A stretch of DNA of 64,000 nucleotides. It comes from Halobium salinum. GTDB lineage: Archaea > Halobacteriota > Halobacteria > Halobacteriales > Haloferacaceae. Position 1 is the stretch's first letter, and each line of letters opens with the position of its first letter. The notes under the pieces were generated by a model. The model made no database searches, had not been told where the DNA came from, and worked only from the letters and a program-made list of their open reading frames with translations. A program made the position numbers and the translations under genes. This document shows positions 24,738-32,755 of the stretch, in pieces. Location: positions 1,215,061 through 1,279,060 of the forward strand of contig NZ_JAODIW010000006.1 of the NCBI RefSeq assembly GCF_026586625.1, read 5' to 3'.

Positions 24738-24807
24738 CGACGCCCGGCAATCGACGTCCGACAATCGCCGCCCGACAACCGACGCCCGACGACCGCCGCC
24801 CGGCCCC
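24738..24807. repeat. Five degenerate 14-bp direct repeats
   Basis: Units at 24738, 24752, 24766, 24780 and 24794 follow CGMCGyCCGrCrAy; examples are CGACGCCCGGCAAT, CGACGTCCGACAAT and CGCCGCCCGACAAC. The array ends 35 bases before the start codon of the eIF2B-like gene and so covers its probable upstream promoter region. Confidence 0.8.
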
Positions 24808-24842
24808 GGAAGACCTTTGCACCGACCCACGGACGATGAGGT

Positions 24843-25691
24843 ATGATCGACGAGACCATCGAGGAGATCCGCGAGATGCAGAGCCACTCCTCCTCGGTCG
24901 TCGCGGTGAAGGCCACGGAGGCCCTCACCGCGCTGCTCGACCGGGAGTACACCTCGGTCGAGGAGTTCGAACGCGACCTCGAACGCAACACGGGGGCGCT
25001 CAGGCGGGCGAACCCCTCACACGCCTCTCTCCACAACGCGATGCGGGAGGTGACCCGGAGCGTCGTCGGCCGCGCCGACACCGTCGACTCCGCGAAGAAG
25101 ATAACGCGCTCGACCATCGAGCGCGTCGTCGAGGACGTCGAGTCCGGAAAACACCGCGCGGCGGTCCACGCCGCCGAGACCTTCGACGACGGCGAGACGT
25201 TCCTCACACACGACTACTCCTCGACGGTGCTGGAGGCCATCGACCGGGCCGCGGCGGACGGCAAGGGGCTGACGGCGTACGTCACCGAGGCACGGCCGCG
25301 CTTCCTCGGGCGGAAGACCGTCCGGGAGCTCGTCGGCATCGAGAACGTCGAACCCCACCTCCTCGTCGACGGGGCCTGCGGATCGGTGCTCCCCGACGTG
25401 GACCGCGTCGTCGTCGGGATGGACTGCATCGTCGAGGACACGCTGTACAACCGCGTCGGCACGTTCCCCATCGTCGCGACCGCTCACCACCTCGACGTGC
25501 CCGTCACCGTCGTCGGCAGCGGCGCGAAGATCATCACCGAGGGATTCGTCTTCGAGAACGAGGACCGTCCCAACTACGAGGTGATGCTCGAACCCACCGA
25601 AGGCGTCGAAATAGAGAACCCCGCCTACGACGCGACGCCGGTCGAACTCATCGACCAAGTGCTCACGGACGACGGCGTCCGAGAGTTCTGA
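24843..25691 (+). CDS. eIF2B alpha/beta/delta-like protein (ribose-1,5-bisphosphate isomerase relatives)
   Basis: 282 residues. An N-terminal helical half (MIDETIEEIREMQSHSSSVVAVKATEAL) leads to the Rossmann-like half with FLTHDYSSTVLEAI, YVTEARPRFLGRKTVREL, VVVGMDCIVEDTLYNRVGTFPIVATAHHLDVPVTVVGSGAKI and an acidic end. This is the archaeal e2b2-like type, shorter than full eIF2B-delta. Relatives include AMP-pathway ribose-1,5-bisphosphate isomerase and methylthioribose-1-phosphate isomerase. The usual label is translation initiation factor eIF-2B-like, but a sugar-phosphate isomerase role is at least as likely in an archaeon. No RuBisCO or AMP phosphorylase is in the window. Confidence 0.87.
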   Translation: MIDETIEEIREMQSHSSSVVAVKATEALTALLDREYTSVEEFERDLERNTGALRRANPSHASLHNAMREVTRSVVGRADTVDSAKKITRSTIERVVEDVESGKHRAAVHAAETFDDGETFLTHDYSSTVLEAIDRAAADGKGLTAYVTEARPRFLGRKTVRELVGIENVEPHLLVDGACGSVLPDVDRVVVGMDCIVEDTLYNRVGTFPIVATAHHLDVPVTVVGSGAKIITEGFVFENEDRPNYEVMLEPTEGVEIENPAYDATPVELIDQVLTDDGVREF

Positions 25692-25745
25692 GGCGTCGGC
25701 TCTCGCTGACGCGGCGGTTACCCGTCTCCCGCGCGTACCGCTCTC

Positions 25746-25922
25746 GTGTCCGGTTCGCCCTCTCTCGACGGCGAGTCCGTCTCCCCCCACGTGGTCGAGG
25801 AAGACGACCGCCCCTTCCTCCACGACCTCGTCGACGACCGCTACTACGGGCTCCTCGCCGAGGAGTGGCGCGAACGCCGGGGCGACGCGACGGCGCGAGG
25901 GACAGAACGCCTCGTCTCCGGC
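25746..25922 (+). pseudogene. Coding-like fragment without its own stop, possible gene remnant
   Basis: A GTG at 25746 opens a frame whose first 55-60 codons look natural (HVVEEDDRPFLHDLVDDRYYGLLAEEWRERRGDA). It then runs without a stop into the antisense of the convergent oxidoreductase gene. The likely reading is the 5' end of a gene cut off by deletion or frameshift. A short intact gene is ruled out because no stop codon follows in frame before 27084. Low certainty. Confidence 0.3.
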
Positions 25923-27050
25923 TTAGTCCAGCCCGACCCACTCCCCCTTCTCGTCGCTGCGCTGCACGGCGTCCAGCACGCGCTGGACCTCGTAGGCGTC
26001 GTCGAACGAGGGGTGGAACTCGTCGCCGCTCTCCACGGCAGAGAGGAACTCGTAGTTCTCGTGGACGAACGTGTGCTCCCAGCCGAGGACGTGCCCCGGC
26101 GGCCACCAGTGTTCGACGTAGGGGTCGTCGGCGTCGGTGACGAGGACGGTCTCGTAGCCGCGAGCGTCCCCGGTCAGGACCTCCAGTTCGTTGAGGCGTT
26201 CGAGCGAGAACTTCAGGCTCCCCTCGGAACCGTGAATCTCGACCGTGTGGTCGTTCTTGTGACCCGTCGCGGTCCGCGACGCCTCGAAGCTCCCCATCGC
26301 ACCGGAGTCGTACTCGACCTGCGCCGTGTAGGCGTCGTCGACGGTCACCTCGCGGGTCTCCGTCTCACCCTCCCCGTCGCCTCCTTCCACCGGACGCTCG
26401 TCGACGAACGTGCGGCAGTGGCCGGAGAGGCGGTCGACCTCGCCGACCTCGTCGCCGACGAGGAAGCGTGCGAGGTCGATAGTGTGGGCGCCGAGGTCGC
26501 CGAGCGCGCCCGACCCGGCCAGTTCCTCGTCGTTGCGCCACGACCACGGGGCGTCGGCGTCGACGAGCCAGTCCTGGAGGTAGCGCCCGCGGACGTGTCG
26601 AATCTCGCCGAGTTCGCCGGCCTCGACGAGGTTCCGTGCGTAGCGGATGGCCGGGACGAACCGGTAGTTGAACGCACAGCCGGCGACGGCGTCGCTCGCG
26701 GCGGCCGCATCGCGCATCCGCTCGGCCCCGTCGAGCGTCGGTGCGAGGGGTTTCTCACAGAGCACGGGCGTCCCCGCGTCGAGCGCGTCCACGGAGGGCT
26801 CCTCGTGGACGTGGTTCGGGCCGAGGTTGTAGAAGGCGTCCACCTCGTCGACGACCGACTCCCAGTCGGTCGCGGTGTGTTCGAAGCCGAGACGGTCCGC
26901 GGCTCCCGCGAGCGCCTCCTCGTCGCGGCCGACGAGCGTGTGGCGATTGACCTCGGGCGCGTCCGGGAAGAACATCGGGAGGCGAGCGAGCGCGTTGGCG
27001 TGAGCCTTGCCCATGAAGCGGTAACCGAGGACGCCGACGTTCAGTGTCAT
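25923..27050 (-). CDS. Gfo/Idh/MocA family oxidoreductase
   Basis: 375 residues from ATG at 27050 (MTLNVGVLGYRFMGKAHANAL). The N-terminal Rossmann turn GxLGYRFMG is followed by DAFYNLGPNHVHEEPSVDALDAGTPVLCEKPLAPT, with the EKP motif, and the C-terminal alpha/beta domain with GALGDLGAHTIDLARFLVG, where the GxH catalytic histidine lies. Family members oxidise or epimerise sugars and inositols with NAD(P). An acidic insert (about residues 230-245) is typical of halophilic versions. Its neighbours, a sugar isomerase/epimerase and a carbohydrate ABC transporter, suggest a shared sugar or polyol pathway. Confidence 0.9.
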   Translation of the reverse strand: MTLNVGVLGYRFMGKAHANALARLPMFFPDAPEVNRHTLVGRDEEALAGAADRLGFEHTATDWESVVDEVDAFYNLGPNHVHEEPSVDALDAGTPVLCEKPLAPTLDGAERMRDAAAASDAVAGCAFNYRFVPAIRYARNLVEAGELGEIRHVRGRYLQDWLVDADAPWSWRNDEELAGSGALGDLGAHTIDLARFLVGDEVGEVDRLSGHCRTFVDERPVEGGDGEGETETREVTVDDAYTAQVEYDSGAMGSFEASRTATGHKNDHTVEIHGSEGSLKFSLERLNELEVLTGDARGYETVLVTDADDPYVEHWWPPGHVLGWEHTFVHENYEFLSAVESGDEFHPSFDDAYEVQRVLDAVQRSDEKGEWVGLD

Positions 27051-27180
27051 GGATGTATCTGTTCGCGGCGGGGGCTTATGCGTTGATGTGGCCACCACGG
27101 TCGGGAGGCCGTCGGGCGCCGTCGGACCGGCCCACGCCGGACCGCGGTACTCATGTTCCGGAGCGTCCTCGCTGTCGAGT

Positions 27181-27648
27181 ATGAGCGAGCAGCGCGACGG
27201 CTCCGGGGACCGGACCATCCGCGTCCTCGCCCTCGGTGTCGTCCGGCGCGGGAGCGAGGGGGAGAGCGGGAACGAGATACTGGTGTTCGAAGGCGAGTCG
27301 CCCGAGTCCGGCGTCTACTACCGACCACTCGGCGGCGGTGTGCGCTTCGGCGAGGACAGCGTGGACGCTCTGCGCCGAGAGTTCCGCGAGAAGTTGGAGG
27401 TCGAACTGGAGGGTGTCGGCGAGTTCGGAACGTTCGAGGACGTGTTCGACTGCGGCGGAGCGCGACACCACGAGGTCGCACTCGTGTACGAGGCCGGCAT
27501 CGCCCAGCGCTGGCCCTACCGGCTCGATTCGTTCCCGGCCGCCGACCCCGAGACCGGCGAGGAGTTCGACTGTCTGTGGAAACCGGTCTCGGCGTTCACC
27601 GACGGCGGCGAGACGCTGCACCCCGAGGGGTTGGCGGGGCGCCTCTGA
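27181..27648 (+). CDS. NUDIX hydrolase
   Basis: 155 residues from ATG at 27181. The NUDIX box runs GGGVRFGEDSVDALRREFREKL. It fits G-x5-E-x7-R-E-U-x-E-E-x-G-U except that the last of the paired glutamates is lysine (REFREK instead of REFREE) and the final glycine is replaced. The rest (YYRPLGGGV, HHEVALVYEA, WKPVSAF) is normal for the family. NUDIX enzymes cleave nucleoside diphosphates linked to other groups. Because a metal-binding position is altered, activity may be reduced or changed. It stands alone on the plus strand between two minus-strand sugar genes. Confidence 0.85.
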   Translation: MSEQRDGSGDRTIRVLALGVVRRGSEGESGNEILVFEGESPESGVYYRPLGGGVRFGEDSVDALRREFREKLEVELEGVGEFGTFEDVFDCGGARHHEVALVYEAGIAQRWPYRLDSFPAADPETGEEFDCLWKPVSAFTDGGETLHPEGLAGRL

Positions 27649-27669
27649 GGCGGCCTCCGAGCCGCGCCG

Positions 27670-28641
27670 TCACTCCGTCCAGTAGGCCTCGCCGGGCGTC
27701 GTACGGAACACCGCCCGCTGGAGCACGTCGACGGCCTTCTCGAGGCCCTCACGCGAGGAGGTGAGCGAGTCCTCGTGTTCGATGGAGAGCGCGCCGTCGT
27801 AGCCGACCATCCGGAGCGTCGAGACCATCTCCTTCCAGTGGTTCTCGTCGTGGCCGTAGCCGACCGTTCGAAAGAGCCACGAGCGGTCCGTCTCGTAGGT
27901 GTACGGCTCCGTGTCGAGAACGCCTTTCAACTCGGCGTTGGTCTCGTACACCCGCGTGTCCTTCGCGTGGACGTGGTGGATGGCGCCCCACTCGCCGAGG
28001 AAGCGGACCGCCTCCATCGGGTCGATGCCCTGCCAGTAGAGGTGCGAGGGGTCGAAGTTGGCGCCGACGTACTCGTTGGTCGCCTCGCGCAGGCGCATCA
28101 TCCCCGTCGGCTCGTAGACGAGCATGTTCGGGTGCATCTCGACCGCGACCTTCACGTCGTGGTCGGCGGCGTGCTCGGCGAGGTCGGACCAGTACGGAAT
28201 CGCGACCTCCTCCCACTGGTACTCGAGCGCCTCGGCGTGCTCGGTCGGCCACGGTGCGGTAATCCAGTTCGGCGTCTCGTCGTTCGGTCCGCCCGCGGGG
28301 AGCCCCGAGAAGCAGGTGACGGCGTCGACGCCGAGCTGGTCGGCGAGGGTGATGGCCTCGCGCAGTTCGGTGTCGGCCTCGCTCGCGCGCGCCTCGTCCG
28401 GGTGGAGCGGGTTGTTGTGGGTCGCCAGCGCGGACACGCGGAGGTCGTGCTCGTCGAGTAAGTCGTGGAGTTCCGACTGGGCGTCGTCGTCGTCGAGGAA
28501 CTCCTCGCGCGGGAGATGAGCGTCGCCCGGGTGGCCGCCGCAGCCGAGTTCGACCGCGTTCACGCCGAGTCCGGCGAGGTATTCGAACGCGTCGGCACGG
28601 GACTGGTCGCCGAGGGGAACGGTGAGGACACCTACGTCCAT
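27670..28641 (-). CDS. Sugar phosphate isomerase/epimerase (xylose isomerase-like TIM barrel)
   Basis: 323 residues. The AP-endonuclease-2/xylose-isomerase-like barrel is clear: MDVGVLTVPLGDQ, AVELGCGGHPGDAHLP, RVSALATHNNPLHP, VKVAVEMHPNMLVY with a glutamate metal ligand, GANFDPSHLYWQG, AIHHVHAKD and LSIEHEDS. The metal ligands Glu, Asp, His and Glu are all present. Such enzymes isomerise or epimerise keto-sugars or inosose. The gene lies between the oxidoreductase and the ABC transporter genes on the same strand and fits a pathway with them. Confidence 0.9.
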   Translation of the reverse strand: MDVGVLTVPLGDQSRADAFEYLAGLGVNAVELGCGGHPGDAHLPREEFLDDDDAQSELHDLLDEHDLRVSALATHNNPLHPDEARASEADTELREAITLADQLGVDAVTCFSGLPAGGPNDETPNWITAPWPTEHAEALEYQWEEVAIPYWSDLAEHAADHDVKVAVEMHPNMLVYEPTGMMRLREATNEYVGANFDPSHLYWQGIDPMEAVRFLGEWGAIHHVHAKDTRVYETNAELKGVLDTEPYTYETDRSWLFRTVGYGHDENHWKEMVSTLRMVGYDGALSIEHEDSLTSSREGLEKAVDVLQRAVFRTTPGEAYWTE

Positions 28642-28729
28642 GTGGACGCTACACGCACGGCGAGGATAAACGTCCGGGGCCGTCGTCGGTCGGGGCGTCC
28701 GACGAGGTCGACGACCCGCCGCGAATCGG

Positions 28730-29167
28730 TCAGACCGGGAGCCAGCGAGTGAGAGCCTCGGAGCCCTCGCGGTACACCACGTAGTACGCCAACCCGTAGC
28801 GGCTGACGACGACGACCGTCGTCCCGACCGGGCGGACGACCGAGACGAGTCGGTTGATGAGTCCGAGGAGTACGAGACCGCCCGGGACCGACCGGAGCGC
28901 CGCGAGCGCGGCGTAGCCGAGGACGAACCCTGGAACGAGCGTCATCGAGAGGAACTGGACGACGACGATGAACGCTGCGAGGCGCCGCAGCGACCGCCGC
29001 CCGCGGGCGTACCCGGCCGCGAGCACGAGGCTGACGCCGATGACGAGCATCGAGCGGACGCCGACCGTCGTCACCGGGTCCGCCGGGAGGAGAACCGCGA
29101 GCGGTAACGTCAGGGCTACCAGCCCCACCGTCGCCACCCCGAACCGCGCGGTCGAACGTACCGGCAC
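28730..29167 (-). CDS. Membrane protein with four segments, hypothetical
   Basis: 145 residues from GTG at 29167; an in-frame TTG at 29194 is an alternative. About four membrane segments are visible (GVATVGLVALTLPLAVLLP, MLVIGVSLVLAAGY, LAAFIVVVQFLSMTLVPGFVLGYAAL and GLVLLGLINRLVSVV). The C-terminal region is aromatic and basic. An A+T-rich patch with a TTATA element lies upstream (about 29213-29236). No family recognised, and the position between sugar genes may be incidental. Confidence 0.6.
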   Translation of the reverse strand: MPVRSTARFGVATVGLVALTLPLAVLLPADPVTTVGVRSMLVIGVSLVLAAGYARGRRSLRRLAAFIVVVQFLSMTLVPGFVLGYAALAALRSVPGGLVLLGLINRLVSVVRPVGTTVVVVSRYGLAYYVVYREGSEALTRWLPV

Positions 29168-29234
29168 TGTCGGTCCGTCGCCGAGCGACCGCAAAAGTGT
29201 TCCGACAGAGACTATAAGGAAATGTTATATATTC

Positions 29235-29438
29235 TCAGTACAGCTGCTTCTCCCGCTCCTCACGCTCCTCTTCGCGGCGTTTCTCCTCTTTGAGTCGGCG
29301 ACGTCCCCGGAGGAACTGGCGACCCTTCGGGATGTAAATCTGTTTCACGTCCATGACGAACCGGACGAAGCCGTACGCCCAGAAGAAGAACAGGAGCGTC
29401 CCTCCGACGAGGAACAGCCAGCCGGCGGTCGTTGGCAT
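29235..29438 (-). CDS. Small single-span membrane protein with charged tail
   Basis: 67 residues from ATG at 29438 (MPTTAGWLFLVGGTLLFFFWAYGFVRFVMDVKQIYIPKGRQ). One N-terminal membrane segment is followed by a cytoplasmic tail of alternating basic and acidic residues (RGRRRLKEEKRREEEREEREKQLY), likely a helix. The frame extends far upstream but only this part is plausible. It lies just behind the ABC operon on the same strand, separated by a strong hairpin. Function unknown. Confidence 0.65.
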   Translation of the reverse strand: MPTTAGWLFLVGGTLLFFFWAYGFVRFVMDVKQIYIPKGRQFLRGRRRLKEEKRREEEREEREKQLY

Positions 29439-29507
29439 ACGACAGCCTTCGACACGCGGCCGTTTAGTCGTTGTGTGCGAGTCGGCGGCGGCGCGTGCTC
29501 GCGAGCG

Positions 29508-29531
29508 CCGGTCGCTCGCGGGAGCGACCGG
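29508..29531 (-). terminator. Perfect 10-bp hairpin downstream of the sugar ABC operon
   Basis: CCGGTCGCTC pairs with GAGCGACCGG around a GCGG loop. It lies 77 bases past the ATPase gene stop (29608) on the minus strand. No T-run follows, so it may act as a terminator or as an RNA-stabilising 3' end. Confidence 0.5.
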
Positions 29532-29607
29532 ATTCGGTGAGAGTAGTAGCCGCTCACACCACCGCGTCAGCGAGGCGGCTGGCGACGGACGCCGGCCGTC
29601 GTGGCGC

Positions 29608-30792
29608 TCAGTCGTCGCTCTCCGCGCCCGACGTACCCGACGCCCCACTCGCGGCGGGGGAGGCGACGAGGCTGTGCTCGATGGCCTGCCCGCTCTCGGT
29701 GTCGAACAGGTGAATCTTGTTTCGGTCGAGCACGACCGACATGTCCTGGTCCTCCTCGACGTCGGAGTCCGGGGGGACGCTGATGAGGAGTTGGTTGCTG
29801 GCGGCCGGGTCCTCGAGGTCCGTCTCGACCTCCTCGGAGAGGAGCAGGTAGATGAAGATTTCGTCACCCATCGGCTCGATGACGTCGGTCTTCGTCCGAA
29901 TCTCGCCGGTCGGCGAGGAGATGCTTCGGCCGGACTCCGCCGGGTAGATGTCCTCGGGGCGGACGCCGAGGGTCACCTTGTCGCCGGCCGAGACGCCGTA
30001 GTTCGACGGGTCGAACTCGACGTCCATGTACTCCGAGGTGAAGCCGTTCTCGGTGACTTCCCCCTCGACGAAGTTCATGGACGGCGAGCCGATGAAGCCG
30101 GCGACGAACAGGTTCGCGGGCTGGTTGTAACACTCCAGCGGCGGGTCTATCTGCTGGAGTTGCCCGCCGTCGATGATGGCGATGCGGTCGGACATCGTCA
30201 TCGCCTCCGCCTGGTCGTGCGTGACGTAGATGACCGTGGTCTCCAGGTCCTTGTGGAGCCGCTGGAGCTCCGTGCGCATGTGGACGCGGAGCTTCGCGTC
30301 CAGGTTGGCGAGCGGCTCGTCCATCAGGAACACGTCCGGCTGACGCACGATGGCGCGGGCGATGGCGACGCGCTGGCGCTGGCCGCCGGACATCTCGTCC
30401 GGCATCCGGTCGAGCATCCCCTCGAGCTGGACGACCTCGGCCGCCTTGTCGACGCGGCGGTCGATTTCGTCCTTCTCGAAGTTCCGCAGTCGGAGCCCGA
30501 AGGAGATGTTGTCGTACACGTCCATGTGCGGGAACAGCGCGATGTTCTGGAACACCATCGCGACCCCGCGGTCCTTCGGCGGCAGGTTCGTCACCTCGCG
30601 GCCGGCGATGTGGACCGTCCCCTCGGTGGGCATGGTCAGCCCGGCGACCATCTCCATGGTCGTGGACTTTCCACAGCCCGAGGGGCCGACGAGACAGACG
30701 AACTCCCCGTCGTGGATTTGGATGTTCATGTTGTCGACCGCCGTTACGTCCTCGTATCGCTTCGTTACGTTCTCGAGTTTGACGTCTCCCAT
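29608..30792 (-). CDS. Carbohydrate ABC transporter ATP-binding protein (UgpC/MalK type)
   Basis: 394 residues. Walker A is GPSGCGKST at 36-44, the Q-loop is VFQNIALFPHM, the signature is MSGGQRQR at 134-141, Walker B is VFLMDEP at 154-160, and the H-loop is at His192 (THDQAEAM). After residue 240 a C-terminal regulatory OB-type domain follows, as in MalK/UgpC (GEVTENG..., VTLGVRPEDIYP). The tail (SLVASPAASGASGTSGAESDD) is extra. It powers sugar import with the two permeases upstream, lies 3 bases from the inner permease gene, and is the last gene of the operon. Confidence 0.94.
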   Translation of the reverse strand: MGDVKLENVTKRYEDVTAVDNMNIQIHDGEFVCLVGPSGCGKSTTMEMVAGLTMPTEGTVHIAGREVTNLPPKDRGVAMVFQNIALFPHMDVYDNISFGLRLRNFEKDEIDRRVDKAAEVVQLEGMLDRMPDEMSGGQRQRVAIARAIVRQPDVFLMDEPLANLDAKLRVHMRTELQRLHKDLETTVIYVTHDQAEAMTMSDRIAIIDGGQLQQIDPPLECYNQPANLFVAGFIGSPSMNFVEGEVTENGFTSEYMDVEFDPSNYGVSAGDKVTLGVRPEDIYPAESGRSISSPTGEIRTKTDVIEPMGDEIFIYLLLSEEVETDLEDPAASNQLLISVPPDSDVEEDQDMSVVLDRNKIHLFDTESGQAIEHSLVASPAASGASGTSGAESDD

Positions 30793-30795
30793 GAT

Positions 30796-31737
30796 TTACT
30801 CCTTGAGTGCGCCCGCAGTCAGTCCGCTCACGATCTTCTCCTGTGCGATGACGACCAGGATCGCGATGGGGAGCACCCCGATCAGACCCGCGGCCGCCAT
30901 CAGGTTGTACGACGCCGAGTACTGGCCCTGGTACCCCAGGATGCCCCAGACGATCGGCGCCCAGTTCTTGGCCTGCCCGTCCACCATGAGGAACGAGAAG
31001 AAGAACTCGTTGTACACCCAGATGAACGTCAGCACCGCCGCCGTCGCCACGCCCGGCGCCGACAGCGGAACGATGACCCTGAACAGCGCGCCGAGCCGCG
31101 TGGTCCCTTCGACCCGCGCCGCGTCCTCGAGCCCGTCCGGAATCTGGGCGTAGAACGTGGTGAGGATGAAGATGGCCAGCGGCAACGACAGCGCGCTGAA
31201 CGGGAGGAACAGCGCTCCCGGCGTGTTGTACAGCATCGGGCTACTGAGGCCGAGAATCTCGATGTTCCCGGTGAACAGCCGGAACAGCGGCAGCAGGAAC
31301 GCCGCCGGCGGGAAGTACGAGATGGCGAGGATGAGTAGCATCAACGCTCCTCGTCCCTTGAAGTCGAACCGACCGAACACGTAGCCGGCGAGACTGGCGA
31401 GAATCAGGACGATGACCGTCGTGATCAGCGCCAGGATGAAGCTGTTGAACATGTACCAGTGGAAGGGGAGCGTCGTGAACACCTCGACGAACGCGCCCGG
31501 GTTGAACCCCTTCGGCAGGAGGCCCATGTTACTGATCATGTTGTTCGGCGTTACCGCGAGGATGAACAGCCAGTACAGCGGGAACAGCGTCGTGACGAGG
31601 AAGAATATCATCACGACGTAGAACGCCGCCCGGTACGCCCGGTCGGGGTTCTGAATCGAGGACTGCACCCAGCCCTCGTAGCCGCCCTGGGAGTCGGAGT
31701 CGCTGGACCTCGTCGCCGTCCCTCCTTCACTCGCCAT
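30796..31737 (-). CDS. Carbohydrate ABC transporter permease (MalG type)
   Basis: 313 residues from ATG at 31737, one base behind the stop of the preceding permease (TGAGATG); a GTG at 31746 is possible. Six membrane segments are visible. The conserved cytoplasmic EAA loop reads DGLEDAARVEGTTRLGALFRVIVPLSAPG. The N-terminal region is acidic, as in halophilic versions. With the MalF-type partner it forms the membrane channel of a binding-protein-dependent sugar importer. Confidence 0.92.
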   Translation of the reverse strand: MASEGGTATRSSDSDSQGGYEGWVQSSIQNPDRAYRAAFYVVMIFFLVTTLFPLYWLFILAVTPNNMISNMGLLPKGFNPGAFVEVFTTLPFHWYMFNSFILALITTVIVLILASLAGYVFGRFDFKGRGALMLLILAISYFPPAAFLLPLFRLFTGNIEILGLSSPMLYNTPGALFLPFSALSLPLAIFILTTFYAQIPDGLEDAARVEGTTRLGALFRVIVPLSAPGVATAAVLTFIWVYNEFFFSFLMVDGQAKNWAPIVWGILGYQGQYSASYNLMAAAGLIGVLPIAILVVIAQEKIVSGLTAGALKE

Positions 31738-31738
31738 C

Positions 31739-32734
31739 TCAGACACCTCCCTCGTCGCGGAACTTGATGATGTACACGCTGACGATGACGGCGATGATGG
31801 CGGCCGTGATGAACGCGATGGCCGCGGCGGTGCCGTAGCGCCGGACGCTGAACGTCGAGACCACGAGACAGGACAGCGACGGGACGGTGGTACAGCTCGC
31901 CATCGTCTCGATGAGCCCGTACACGCGCGCCGCCTGGATGGTGCGGAACAGCATCGCGACCAGGACGGTGGGAAGCACGAGCGGGAACGTGATCAGCTTG
32001 AACGACTGCCACTTCGAGGCGCCGGCGACCTTCGCCACGTCGTAGAGGCTCCGGTCGACGCTCTGGAGCCCGGCGAGGATGAGCAGCGCCATGAACGCCG
32101 ACGTCTTCCAGATGTCGGCGAGGATGACGATGAGCAGCGCGTTCGAACTGCTCACCAACGGCGTCTGGGACCAGCCCAGCCCGCCGAACAGGTTGTACAG
32201 CATGTCCGGGAGGAAGCTGATACCGGGCTGGAACAGCAGGTAGAAGATGAGCCCCTGGATGACCAGCGGGATGGCCCACGGCAGGATGATGGCCACTCGG
32301 ACCCAGCGTCGACCCCGGAAGTCCTGGTCCAGCACGAGCGCCTGTCCGAAGCCGATGAGCGTCTCGAAGGAGACGCTGATGACGACGAAGATGAACGTCA
32401 CGATGAGGGCGCTCGTGAACGGCGAACTCAGGTCGAAGAACGGCTGTGGAAGCACGACCGTGTTGTACGCTCCGGAGAGGACGCCGATGTAGTTCTCCAG
32501 TCCGACGAACTCGCCGATCTGCGCCGCCCCGCGGATGCTGTCCGCCTGGAACGACATGATGAACGTGCTCAGGAGCGGCCAGATGGAGATGACGCCCAGC
32601 AGCAGCAACGTCGGCGTCAACAGCAGGTACGCGAACTGGGTGTCGTTGAGGTTCTCTACCCACCGAGTGGCTCCGGAGAACGCTCCGGACCCGCCTCGGC
32701 TTCGAGTCTGTTCCGTCGATTGTTCTGTAGACAT
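31739..32734 (-). CDS. Carbohydrate ABC transporter permease (MalF/UgpA type)
   Basis: 331 residues. A hydrophilic Ser/Thr/Glu/Arg N-terminus of about 35 residues precedes six or more membrane segments. The EAA loop appears as RSLYDVAKVAGASKWQSFKLITFPLVLP, contacting the ATPase. The periplasm-equivalent loop near residues 60-110 is long, as in MalF-type subunits. It is followed with one base of spacing by the MalG-type gene, and preceded within 21 bases by the solute-binding protein gene. Confidence 0.92.
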   Translation of the reverse strand: MSTEQSTEQTRSRGGSGAFSGATRWVENLNDTQFAYLLLTPTLLLLGVISIWPLLSTFIMSFQADSIRGAAQIGEFVGLENYIGVLSGAYNTVVLPQPFFDLSSPFTSALIVTFIFVVISVSFETLIGFGQALVLDQDFRGRRWVRVAIILPWAIPLVIQGLIFYLLFQPGISFLPDMLYNLFGGLGWSQTPLVSSSNALLIVILADIWKTSAFMALLILAGLQSVDRSLYDVAKVAGASKWQSFKLITFPLVLPTVLVAMLFRTIQAARVYGLIETMASCTTVPSLSCLVVSTFSVRRYGTAAAIAFITAAIIAVIVSVYIIKFRDEGGV

Positions 32735-32755
32735 ATGTGTGGTTCTCCTTCGAAA

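Noticed and set aside
29353-31338. 661-codon plus-strand frame over the ABC ATPase and permease genes
   Set aside because: It is antisense to two conserved genes, with repetitive Arg/His/Asp/Val composition and no recognisable domain.
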